DNA from: Numidum massiliense
GTDB lineage: Bacteria; Bacillota; Bacilli; Thermoactinomycetales; Novibacillaceae
DNA length: 64,000 nucleotides
Direction: 5' to 3'
Assembly: GCF_001375555.1 (NCBI RefSeq)
Contig: NZ_CTDZ01000009.1
Span: 248,001 to 312,000, forward strand
Shown here in pieces: positions 1-7,632 of this stretch (the first letter of the stretch is position 1; each line of letters starts with the position of its first letter). The notes beneath the pieces were generated by a model. The model had not been told where the DNA came from, ran no database searches, and saw nothing but the letters and a program-made list of their open reading frames with translations. Both the position numbers and the translations under genes were made by a program.

Positions 1-2
1 AT

Positions 3-62
3 CACAAGGAAGGCATCCAAGCGTTTCTGGAAAAGCGCAAGCCGCAGTTTAGCGGCAACTAG
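3..62 (+). CDS. Enoyl-CoA hydratase/isomerase (crotonase), C-terminal fragment
   Basis: Only the last 19 codons and the TAG stop lie in the window. The frame reads HKEGIQAFLEKRKPQFSGN, the typical C-terminus of crotonase-family enoyl-CoA hydratases (EGxxAFLEKRxPxF). The genes that follow encode a dehydrogenase, hotdog thioesterases, phenylacetate-CoA ligase and PaaX, so this is probably a PaaF- or PaaG-type hydratase/isomerase of phenylacetate degradation. The fragment is too short to choose between these, and the paa assignment rests on context. Confidence 0.7.
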   Translation, partial: HKEGIQAFLEKRKPQFSGN

Positions 63-162
63 CTTTTTTCAGTAAAGATTTTGTAGAGGACGTAGTAAAA
101 GACTTATAGGTTACGAGAATAGTTGTTAAACATCATCATCACCATCTATAGGAGTGAATCCA

Positions 163-1683
163 TTGAATGAAGTAGTAGAAAAAGCACCTGACGTACAACC
201 GATGAAACGCGACGCGTACAAAATGATCATCGGCGGGGAATCAGTCGACGCGATCTCCGGCGAGACGTTTACGACGTACAATCCCGCTACAGGGAAGGCT
301 CTCGCACAAGTTCCACGTGCAGACAAAGAAGATGTCGACCGCGCAGTGAAAGCGGCGCGCGACGCGTTCGAAAATGGCAAGTGGCGCCGTTACCCCGTTG
401 GGAAGCGGGCGCGCGTCATGAACAAAATCGCCGCGATGATGCGCGCCCGTTTCGATGAACTCGTCGAACTGGAAGTGTTGAACAGCGGCAAAACAGTGAC
501 AGCGGCACAAGGGCAAGTCATGCAGGCGATTGAGAATTTCGAGTTTTTCGCAGGAGCAATCGTCGGCTTTCGCGGGCACGTCAACAACATGCCGGGTCCT
601 TTTCACAACTATACGTTAAAAGAGCCGATCGGCGTCGCGGGGCAAATTATTCCGTGGAACTATCCGTTCATGATGGCGGCGTGGAAAGTGGCGCCAGCGA
701 TCGCTGTCGGCTGTTCCGTCGTGTTAAAGCCAGCTAGCCTGACTCCGATTACAGCGATCGTAATGACGGAAATATGCCATGAAGCCGGCGTGCCGGCGGG
801 GGTCGTCAACATCGTCACCGGGCCAGGTTCTAGTATCGGTTCGTACCTCGTCGAACACGAAGGAATTGATAAAATCGCCTTTACCGGGGAAACGGAAACC
901 GGTAAGGACATTATGGCACGCGCCTCTAACACCCTTAAGCGCGTCACGCTCGAACTCGGCGGCAAGTCGCCGAACCTCATTTTCCCGGACGCCGATTTGG
1001 ACGGCGCCGTCGACGGGTCGATCTTCGGCATTTACTACAACACGGGGCAGTCGTGTGAAGCGCGTTCCCGCTTACTCGTGCACGAAAGTATTTACGACGA
1101 ATTTGTCGAGAAGTTCATCGCCAAGACGAAAAAGTTAACACTCGGGAACCCGCTAGCGAAAGAAACGCACGTCGGGGCAGTGATTAGTCAAGGGCAACTC
1201 GACGTCATCGACGGCTATGTGCAATCGGCGAAAGAGGAAGGAGCGACGGTTGCCGTAGGCGGTCGCACGGTGAAAGTGGACGGATTTGAAGGTGGCTACT
1301 GGTATGCCCCGACGGTCATTACGAACGTGACGCGTGACATGAAAGTCGTTCAAGAGGAAATCTTCGGGCCGGTCGTCGTCGTCATGCCGTTTAAAGATGA
1401 GCGCGAAGCGATTGCATTGGCGAATGACACGAAGTACGGATTAGCTGCCGCGATTTGGGCCAAAGACCAGGGGCTCATCCACCGCGTCGCCGGTGGGATT
1501 CAGGCGGGCACGATTATGGTCAACTCCCCGTTCTCTGCGTTCCCGGGCACGCCCTTCGGCGGGTATAAACAGTCGGGCTTTGGTCGCGAGCTATCGATCG
1601 AAGCGCTCGAGTTGTATACGGAAACGAAGAGCATCCTCTCCTACACGGGGCGGCGCCCGCTCAATCCGTTCGGCATTGAGTGA
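163..1683 (+). CDS. NAD(P)-dependent aldehyde dehydrogenase, paa cluster
   Basis: A full-length aldehyde dehydrogenase of about 506 residues. Family landmarks are IIPWNYPFMM and VVLKPAS in the cofactor domain, FTGETETGK, the general-base segment LELGGKSPNL, and the catalytic cysteine in NTGQSCEARSR near residue 298, followed by EEIFGPVV. TTG at 163 is preferred because AGGAG at 150-154 sits eight bases upstream; the in-frame GTG at 154 overlaps that ribosome-binding site. It lies between a crotonase and PaaI-type thioesterases. It may oxidise the semialdehyde formed on ring opening (the dehydrogenase job of PaaZ) or phenylacetaldehyde; the substrate cannot be read from sequence. Confidence 0.9.
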   Translation: MNEVVEKAPDVQPMKRDAYKMIIGGESVDAISGETFTTYNPATGKALAQVPRADKEDVDRAVKAARDAFENGKWRRYPVGKRARVMNKIAAMMRARFDELVELEVLNSGKTVTAAQGQVMQAIENFEFFAGAIVGFRGHVNNMPGPFHNYTLKEPIGVAGQIIPWNYPFMMAAWKVAPAIAVGCSVVLKPASLTPITAIVMTEICHEAGVPAGVVNIVTGPGSSIGSYLVEHEGIDKIAFTGETETGKDIMARASNTLKRVTLELGGKSPNLIFPDADLDGAVDGSIFGIYYNTGQSCEARSRLLVHESIYDEFVEKFIAKTKKLTLGNPLAKETHVGAVISQGQLDVIDGYVQSAKEEGATVAVGGRTVKVDGFEGGYWYAPTVITNVTRDMKVVQEEIFGPVVVVMPFKDEREAIALANDTKYGLAAAIWAKDQGLIHRVAGGIQAGTIMVNSPFSAFPGTPFGGYKQSGFGRELSIEALELYTETKSILSYTGRRPLNPFGIE

Positions 1684-1726
1684 GTGGGTCGCGCGCCGTA
1701 ATAACGATCCGAAGCAGGTGAATCGT

Positions 1727-2134
1727 GTGGATAAGTTAACAACAATTTTCCAGCGGGACCCGTATGCGCAGTTACTGCGTATGGAACTCGTCCGCTGTGA
1801 ACCCGGCTATGCAATGACGCGTGTGACAATTACAGATGACATGCTGAACTTCCACGGTACGGCAAACGGCGGGCTCATTTTTTCGCTCGCCGACTATGCC
1901 TTTGCCGCTGCGAGTAACGCATACGGGCAAACTGCGGTCGGCATTAACACACACATGTCTTATCACGCTGCGGGAAAGGTAGGCGACGTACTTACGTGCG
2001 CCGCCCATGAAGTGAAGCGGAGTCGCCGCCTCGCCGTATATGACATGCGTACGATCAACGCAAAGGGTGAACTCGTCTCGACAATGGAGGGCACGGTTTA
2101 TATAAAAAATGAACGCGTGACAGGCGAGACGTAG
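1727..2134 (+). CDS. paaI: PaaI-type hotdog-fold acyl-CoA thioesterase
   Basis: About 135 residues, the normal size of PaaI. The hotdog signature is clear: HGTANGGLIFSLADYAFAAA, with the HG..GG helix entry and the catalytic Asp in LAD. PaaI hydrolyses ring-hydroxylated phenylacetyl-CoA and dead-end intermediates to release trapped CoA, in the cytoplasm as a tetramer. GTG at 1727 is chosen because AGGTGA (1716-1721) precedes it by five bases; a GTG at 1718 is also in frame. The much longer open frame upstream only shadows the aldehyde dehydrogenase gene. The start lies 43 bases after that gene, so cotranscription is likely. Confidence 0.85.
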   Translation: MDKLTTIFQRDPYAQLLRMELVRCEPGYAMTRVTITDDMLNFHGTANGGLIFSLADYAFAAASNAYGQTAVGINTHMSYHAAGKVGDVLTCAAHEVKRSRRLAVYDMRTINAKGELVSTMEGTVYIKNERVTGET

Positions 2135-2244
2135 GCAGTATGTGACAGTCGATGTAGGCCGTGTGATGCAGTCGATTATAATAGGTGAAGGAAAGTAACG
2201 ACCTACGGCATGAGCTGTAAAGTAGGGGGTTGAAGGAGGCGCGC

Positions 2245-2667
2245 ATGCTAAAAAAATTTACTGTTACCGATTTACAAAATGTCGCGAGGGGGGGAATGGC
2301 GCCTCCACCTTGCGACGACACGATGCAGCTTACTGTCCACAGCGCGGAAAACGGCGTTGCGAAAGGGACTTGGTGCGTCGATCGGAAGTACATCAACGGA
2401 TTAGGCGTCGCGATGGGCGGGTTTTTATCCGCAGCTGCCGACATTATGATGGCCTACGCCATCTCGTCGATGCTAAAGGAACCGGAAGGGTTTGCCTCGA
2501 TCGACCTAGATACGACGTTCCACCGCCCGACGTTCGAAGGAGAAGTAGCGATTGAGGCAGTCGTAGAAAAGCGCGGCCGGAAATTGGCCTATGTCGTCGC
2601 CGACTTGACGCAGAACGATAAGTTGGTAGCTACGTGTGTGTCGTCGATCCTTATTCATGGCGGATGA
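2245..2667 (+). CDS. Second hotdog-fold thioesterase (PaaI/4HBT family)
   Basis: A 140-residue protein. The segment NGLGVAMGGFLSAAADIMMA matches the hotdog entry to the central helix, with a Gly-Gly turn and a downstream acidic residue, and FASIDLDTTFHRPTFEGEV is the typical following strand pair. ATG 2245 is preceded by a strong AAGGAGG at 2233-2239; the TTG at 2230 lies before that site and is unlikely. It is the second thioesterase in a row in the paa cluster and diverges well from the first, so it is a paralogous family member and not a recent copy. The acyl-CoA it hydrolyses is unknown. Confidence 0.75.
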   Translation: MLKKFTVTDLQNVARGGMAPPPCDDTMQLTVHSAENGVAKGTWCVDRKYINGLGVAMGGFLSAAADIMMAYAISSMLKEPEGFASIDLDTTFHRPTFEGEVAIEAVVEKRGRKLAYVVADLTQNDKLVATCVSSILIHGG

Positions 2668-2863
2668 TCACGTGGCAAATTGATTCTGGACAAGTTGAAT
2701 GTGCGATGTCCGGCGGTTAACCGTAGCGGTTCTGCACGGATGTGCAGCATACTTTTTTTACAGTTCAATTTCAGACTTTATGAACAAAAAAGTTTTGTTA
2801 GTTAACGTGTGTAAGGGGATTCGTTAAATTAAATGACTATTTTTATACAAGGAGTGACGAAAA

Positions 2864-4189
2864 GTGATTTTCAATGAAACGATCGAGACGATGTCACCAG
2901 AGGAGATGAAAGCGCTACAGACCGAGCGTCTGAAAAAAACAGTGGCTACAGTCTATGAACGCGTCCCTTTTTACAAGCAGTTGTTCGATGAGTTAGAAGT
3001 TAAGCCAGAACATATTCGTTCGCTGGACGACATTCAAAAGCTGCCGTTCACGACAAAAAAAGACTTGCACGCCAATTATCCGTTTGGGTTGTTTTCGGCG
3101 TCGATGAATGAAATTGTCCGTGTGCACGCCTCGTCGGGAACGAGCGGTAAGCCGACCGTCGTCGGTTATACGCGCCACGACCTCGACGTGTGGGCAGAAG
3201 TAACTGCGCGGGCGATCGTCGCTGCAGGTGGTCGGCCCGGAAACGTGCTCCACAACGCTTACGGTTACGGCTTGTTCACAGGAGGCATGGGTTTGCACTA
3301 CGGGTCGGAAAAATTAGGCATGGTCACGGTGCCAGTATCGGGTGGGAATACGGAGCGACAAATGTTACTCATCGAAGACTTCAAACCACAAGTCATTTGC
3401 GGGACGCCCTCGTACATATTGAATATCGCAGAAACGATGGAAAGTCGTGGGAAAGATCCGCGCGACACGAGTTTGCAGTACGGCATCTTCGGAGCGGAAC
3501 CGTGGTCGGAGGAACTGCGTCGCACATTGGAAGAACGGTTCGCGATTAAAGCTGTCGACATTTACGGTTTAAGTGAAGTGATGGGGCCCGGCGTCTCGAT
3601 CGAATGTCACGAAGTGCAAGACGGGTTACACATCGCGGAAGACCACTTTTACGTGGAAGTGATCGATCCGGAGACGCTGGAACACGTACCGGAAGGGGAA
3701 GACGGAGAACTCGTATTTACGAGCCTGACGAAAGAAGGCTTCCCGATCCTTCGTTACCGGACGGGCGATTTGGCGTCGATTACGCGAGGTAAGTGCGCGT
3801 GCGGACGGACGACGGTGAAAATGTCGCGCGTCAAAGGCAGAATTGACGACATGCTCATCATTCGCGGGGTGAACGTATTCCCGTCGGAAATTGAAAACCA
3901 CTTGCTCACTGTGGAAGAAATTGAACCGTTTTATCAAATTGTGTTGAGCAAAAAAGGGCCACTCGACCAAGTGGAATTGAAGGTCGAATTGAAGGAGCTG
4001 TTCTTCCAACAAATCGGACAGTCGCTCACTTCCGATGCAGTCATCGCATTGCAGCGTAAAGTGGGGCGCATCATTCAATCGAAATGTCTCGTCTCGATGC
4101 GCATAAGCATTAACACGCCAAAGTCGCTCCCACGCTCTGAAGGTAAAGCGGTGCGCATCGTCGACTTGCGCAATACGGCCGCGATGTAA
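2864..4189 (+). CDS. paaK: Phenylacetate-CoA ligase
   Basis: 441 residues, the usual length of PaaK. The enzyme activates phenylacetate to phenylacetyl-CoA with ATP, the first step of the aerobic paa pathway. Visible adenylate-forming motifs are the P-loop SSGTSGKPTVV (about residues 90-100), IYGLSEVMGPGVSIEC, LRYRTGDLASI with a following Cys-x-Cys, and GRIDDMLIIRGVNVFPSEIE leading into the C-terminal AMP-binding lobe. GTG 2864 follows AGGAG at 2850-2854. About 195 bases separate it from the thioesterase, room for its own promoter, though none stands out. Confidence 0.93.
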   Translation: MIFNETIETMSPEEMKALQTERLKKTVATVYERVPFYKQLFDELEVKPEHIRSLDDIQKLPFTTKKDLHANYPFGLFSASMNEIVRVHASSGTSGKPTVVGYTRHDLDVWAEVTARAIVAAGGRPGNVLHNAYGYGLFTGGMGLHYGSEKLGMVTVPVSGGNTERQMLLIEDFKPQVICGTPSYILNIAETMESRGKDPRDTSLQYGIFGAEPWSEELRRTLEERFAIKAVDIYGLSEVMGPGVSIECHEVQDGLHIAEDHFYVEVIDPETLEHVPEGEDGELVFTSLTKEGFPILRYRTGDLASITRGKCACGRTTVKMSRVKGRIDDMLIIRGVNVFPSEIENHLLTVEEIEPFYQIVLSKKGPLDQVELKVELKELFFQQIGQSLTSDAVIALQRKVGRIIQSKCLVSMRISINTPKSLPRSEGKAVRIVDLRNTAAM

Positions 4190-4508
4190 GCATAAACTCT
4201 TTTCGGGTGTACGGATCAGCGGGGGACTATGCGCGTCGATGGAGACGACCGGTTAAGCAATGGTGGGCGCGTGCTCGTCGATAGAGACGTGCGGCTAATC
4301 AATGGTGGTGATCACTGATTAATGTGACGAACTGCAAAATGTCCCCCGCCTGCGGCGCATGCCGGTTGATTAACCGTTGTGCCGGGGCGCGGCTTTGGTA
4401 TACTAGATGGCAGGTGTCGTCAAAAACGATACGGGTGCACAGTATGAGATGCCTTAAAACGACTCACTGTGCGCAAAGAAATACCTTCTAAAAAAAGGGA
4501 TGTGACGT
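4190..4508 (+). promoter_or_regulatory. paaK-paaX intergenic control region with direct repeats, promoter and inverted repeat
   Basis: 319 bases without a gene. A direct repeat of 37 bases (4231-4267 and 4273-4309, 30 of 37 identical, 42-base period) lies in the first half. A sigma-A type promoter follows: -35 TTGTGC at 4377-4382, 16-base spacer, -10 TATACT at 4399-4404. Downstream of the predicted start is an inverted repeat, GCACAGT (4437-4443) and ACTGTGC (4466-4472), suitably placed for autoregulation of paaX. Which element binds PaaX is not known. Confidence 0.5.
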
Positions 4509-5396
4509 ATGCCTGCAAAGAGTTTAAACACGCGATCGATGATTTTTACGCTTTACGGCGATTATATTCGGCACTACGGGAACGAAATATGGGTCGGTAG
4601 TTTGATTCGGCTACTCGAACCGTTCGGCCACAATGAACAGTCGGTGCGTGCAGCCGTTTCACGTATGAGCAAGCAAGGGTGGATCGCCGCGCGGCGCGAA
4701 GGGAACAAAAGCTACTACTATTTGACGGATATTGGGGTCAAACGGATTGACGAAGCAGGAAAGCGCATTTTTAAACTGCGACCGACGCATTGGGACGGCA
4801 AGTGGCGCATGTTGATTTACACGATTCCGGAAGAGAAGCGGCACATACGCGACGAATTGCGGCAGGAACTCGTTTGGAGCGGGTTTGGCATGTTGGAGAG
4901 CAGCATATGGATTACGCCTAATGCGTTAGAAAAAGAGACACAGGCGATCATCGACCGTTACGAGATTGAACCGTATGTCCACTTTTTCCAAGCGGCGTAC
5001 AACGGGCCGTTATCGAACGAGCAACTCGTGCAAAGTTGTTGGAATATTGACGACATTAGTGCTCGCTACAATGCATTTATTCAAGCGTACAGCAAGAAGT
5101 ATGTCGTCGATAAAGAAAAACTGAAAAATCACGTGATGAGTGACGAAGACTGTTTTGTCGAGCGGACGAAGTTAGTACACGAGTACCGCAAGTTTTTGTT
5201 CGTCGATCCCGGCTTGCCGGAAGAGTTGTTACCGGAAGAGTGGATGGGTAAACACGCCGCCGCCCTTTTTGCCGACTATTACCGACTGTTGGCGGGTCCG
5301 GCCAACCGCTTTTTTGAGAAAACTTTTGCCTCTGAGAACGATTTGTCCCACCGCAGTGAGGCGTACGACGAGTTGGACCATCCGTATATGGTTTGA
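4509..5396 (+). CDS. paaX: PaaX-family transcriptional repressor
   Basis: 295 residues. The N-terminus has the PaaX winged-helix pattern: RSMIFTLYGDYIRHYG, then SVRAAVSRMSKQGWIAARR and a YYLTDIG wing. The rest matches the PaaX central and C-terminal domains (WDGKWRMLIYTIPEEKRHIR, LRQELVWSGFGMLESSIWI). In Escherichia coli PaaX represses the paa catabolic genes and is released by phenylacetyl-CoA. Standing directly after paaK it is the expected local regulator. ATG 4509 follows AAAAAGGGATGTG. The gene converges on the aldo/keto reductase gene, with 48 bases between the stops. Confidence 0.9.
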   Translation: MPAKSLNTRSMIFTLYGDYIRHYGNEIWVGSLIRLLEPFGHNEQSVRAAVSRMSKQGWIAARREGNKSYYYLTDIGVKRIDEAGKRIFKLRPTHWDGKWRMLIYTIPEEKRHIRDELRQELVWSGFGMLESSIWITPNALEKETQAIIDRYEIEPYVHFFQAAYNGPLSNEQLVQSCWNIDDISARYNAFIQAYSKKYVVDKEKLKNHVMSDEDCFVERTKLVHEYRKFLFVDPGLPEELLPEEWMGKHAAALFADYYRLLAGPANRFFEKTFASENDLSHRSEAYDELDHPYMV

Positions 5397-5444
5397 ACGG
5401 TATTGTCCGTGACAATCGGGGGATTTTGCTTCAGCGAGGCAACC

Positions 5445-6314
5445 TCATTTTTGCGGAAAAGGGTGCGTGATGAGTGGCATACCTTCTTTCGGCAGTGGAA
5501 ACGCGCGGTCGATCTCGGCAGCATCGGCCGCGCGCAGTTCAAAGTCCACGGCAGTTGCGTTCGCGGCGAGGTGGGCTCTCGTCCCAGCTTTCGGGATGGC
5601 GATGAGAGACGGTTGCCTGAGCAACCAATTGAGAGCGACTTGGTGTACCGTTTTGTCATATTTGTCGCCAATCGTTTGCAACAGCTTGCGTGCGTGTGCA
5701 CTGATATCATTGAACGTGCCTTGCGCGAAGGGCGAGTAGCCGATCACAGAGATGTCGTGTGCGGCACAGTAAGGGATGACGTTATTCTCGATGGCGCGTT
5801 TTTGTAAGCTGTAAGAGACTTGATTCGCCACGATGACGTTGTCTTGTAAGTAATTGGCCGCCTTAGTGAGTAACTCCGGCGTAAAATTGCTAACGCCGAT
5901 ATAGCGAGTGAAGCCTTCGCGCACAACGGCGTCCATGGCGCGCATCGTCTCTTGGAGCGGATGCACACTACTCGGCCAGTGCACGAGGTAAAGATCCGCC
6001 GGCGTGCCGCCTAGGCGCTTCACACTGCGCTCGGCTGCCCGCAGCACGTTGTCGTATGCACTGTTCGTCGGCCACACTTTCGTCACGACGAACACGTCGT
6101 CTCGGCAGTCGCTAATCGCCTCTCCGACAATTTCTTCCGCCTTTCCGTCGGCGTACATTTCGGCCGTATCGATTAACGTCATCCCTTGCGCGATGCCGTA
6201 GCGGATCGCTTCTACTTCTTCCGCAGCGCGAGAAGGGTCTTGTCCGAAACCGTATGTGCCTTGTCCGACCGCAGGCACTTGCACACCCGTATTTCCTAAC
6301 GTCCGATACTTCAT
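5445..6314 (-). CDS. Aldo/keto reductase
   Basis: 289 residues with the full aldo/keto reductase tetrad: Asp49 and Tyr54 in LIDTAEMYADGKAEE, Lys79 in VVTKVW, and His112 in LYLVHWPSS. The GVSNF motif and the NADPH-binding C-terminal segment (IAIPKAGT) are also present. The start is ATG at 6314, preceded by GAGGTGATT; a GTG nine bases upstream overlaps the ribosome-binding site. The protein reduces aldehydes or ketones with NADPH in the cytosol; the natural substrate cannot be told. It is most like the YtbE/YvgN-type AKR5 group. It stands alone between convergent paaX and the transporter gene. Confidence 0.9.
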   Translation of the reverse strand: MKYRTLGNTGVQVPAVGQGTYGFGQDPSRAAEEVEAIRYGIAQGMTLIDTAEMYADGKAEEIVGEAISDCRDDVFVVTKVWPTNSAYDNVLRAAERSVKRLGGTPADLYLVHWPSSVHPLQETMRAMDAVVREGFTRYIGVSNFTPELLTKAANYLQDNVIVANQVSYSLQKRAIENNVIPYCAAHDISVIGYSPFAQGTFNDISAHARKLLQTIGDKYDKTVHQVALNWLLRQPSLIAIPKAGTRAHLAANATAVDFELRAADAAEIDRAFPLPKEGMPLITHPFPQK

Positions 6315-6442
6315 CGTAATCACCTCTTCGCTAAGTTACTTGGTACTGTTATAAAAAAACCGTATTTTTACAAGCTAGTGGATGTCATTTATTACAAACG
6401 CCGTTCATTACAATGGATAACGACATTACGATGATTTAAGTT

Positions 6443-7366
6443 TTATACTTTTTTCGCCTGCGTGCGCATGAAGGCATAGACGCCGATGAGAATAAGGGTG
6501 CCCCCGATCCACTGACTCGTAGTGAGCGTTTCGTCGAGTATATAATACGCTAAAACGGCTGCGCCGATCGGTTCGAGTAAAATGCTAACCGAAACGGTAG
6601 CAGCACCGACCCACTTTAGTGACCAGTTGAGCACCGTATGGCCGAGCAACGTTGGAAAGACGGCTAAGCCGACAAACACCCACCAGTCCTTTGCGGCGTA
6701 GTTTGTGAACGAGGCACCCTCTACAAGGTTGTACGCGAATAGCGTGACTGTGCTCGCGGCGTAGACGACAAAGGTGTACACCGCTAGGGACATCGTTTTG
6801 CGCATTTGTTGCCCGAACAGCCAGTAAACCGTTACTAACGCGGCAGCGAGCAAGGCGAGTGCGTCGCCAAAGAAGGCCATACCGCCGATGTGGAAATCGC
6901 CCCAGCCGATAATCGCGCTGCCGCCGACAGCGATCGCTGTGCCGATTAACGCGTGTAACTTCGTGCGTTCCTTAAAAAAATAGTAAGCGCCGACGAAGGC
7001 GAACAGCGGTTGCAAGGCGACGAGCACGACCGAGCTGGCGACTGAGGTGTAATTTAACGAAGCAAACCACAAGATGAAGTGGAAAGCTAAAAATACGCCG
7101 GAACAGACCGCGAAGAGCCAGTCTTTTGCGCGCAAACTGATTAACTCGCGCCAGTAGTAGACGGCGATCCACGGCGACATCGCCAAAACAGAGAAAAGCA
7201 ACCGATAAAAAGCGGAAATACCGACGGGCGCATCGGTCAATTTAACGAATATGGCCGAAGAAGAGATAGCGATGTTTCCGAGAATTAAAGCGATGTAAGG
7301 TTTTACAGAGCGGGTTTCTACCCCAGTCTGTGGCATCGCCGTTTGCACGCGCTCCATTCCTTTCAT
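6443..7366 (-). CDS. EamA/DMT-family transporter, 10 transmembrane helices
   Basis: 307 residues with two tandem EamA repeats of about five hydrophobic segments each. The first repeat ends near QPLFAFVGAYYFFKERTK, the second at LLEPIGAAVLAYYILDETLT, the two classic EamA repeat ends. Drug/metabolite transporters of this family export amino acids or other small metabolites across the cytoplasmic membrane; no substrate can be read here. ATG 7366 follows GAAAGGAAATTATA. The same strand carries the aldo/keto reductase gene 128 bases downstream. Confidence 0.88.
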   Translation of the reverse strand: MKGMERVQTAMPQTGVETRSVKPYIALILGNIAISSSAIFVKLTDAPVGISAFYRLLFSVLAMSPWIAVYYWRELISLRAKDWLFAVCSGVFLAFHFILWFASLNYTSVASSVVLVALQPLFAFVGAYYFFKERTKLHALIGTAIAVGGSAIIGWGDFHIGGMAFFGDALALLAAALVTVYWLFGQQMRKTMSLAVYTFVVYAASTVTLFAYNLVEGASFTNYAAKDWWVFVGLAVFPTLLGHTVLNWSLKWVGAATVSVSILLEPIGAAVLAYYILDETLTTSQWIGGTLILIGVYAFMRTQAKKV

Positions 7367-7632
7367 TATAATTTCCTTTCATTATAAGAAGTCATAACGG
7401 TGACAGCTGAAGTCAGAGGGGGATCGCCGTGAGGCGTTGGCGCGGGTAACGTGGAATGCGCTCTTCCCTCATGATACAATAACATAGATTACGTTCCTTT
7501 CGTGCGATTATGTCGTTCTTTGCACGTAAAAAAGTTGTGCGCCACGACTATCCCTAAACGTTCTCTTTCGTTCGCACGCGTGAAACATTTTGCCGATAGC
7601 GTGCGATTTTTATAAGTGGAGGCTAATAATTG

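Noticed and set aside
5402-5416. ATTGTC/GACAAT hairpin between paaX and the aldo/keto reductase as a terminator
   Set aside because: Only six base pairs and no proper T-run; too weak to call.
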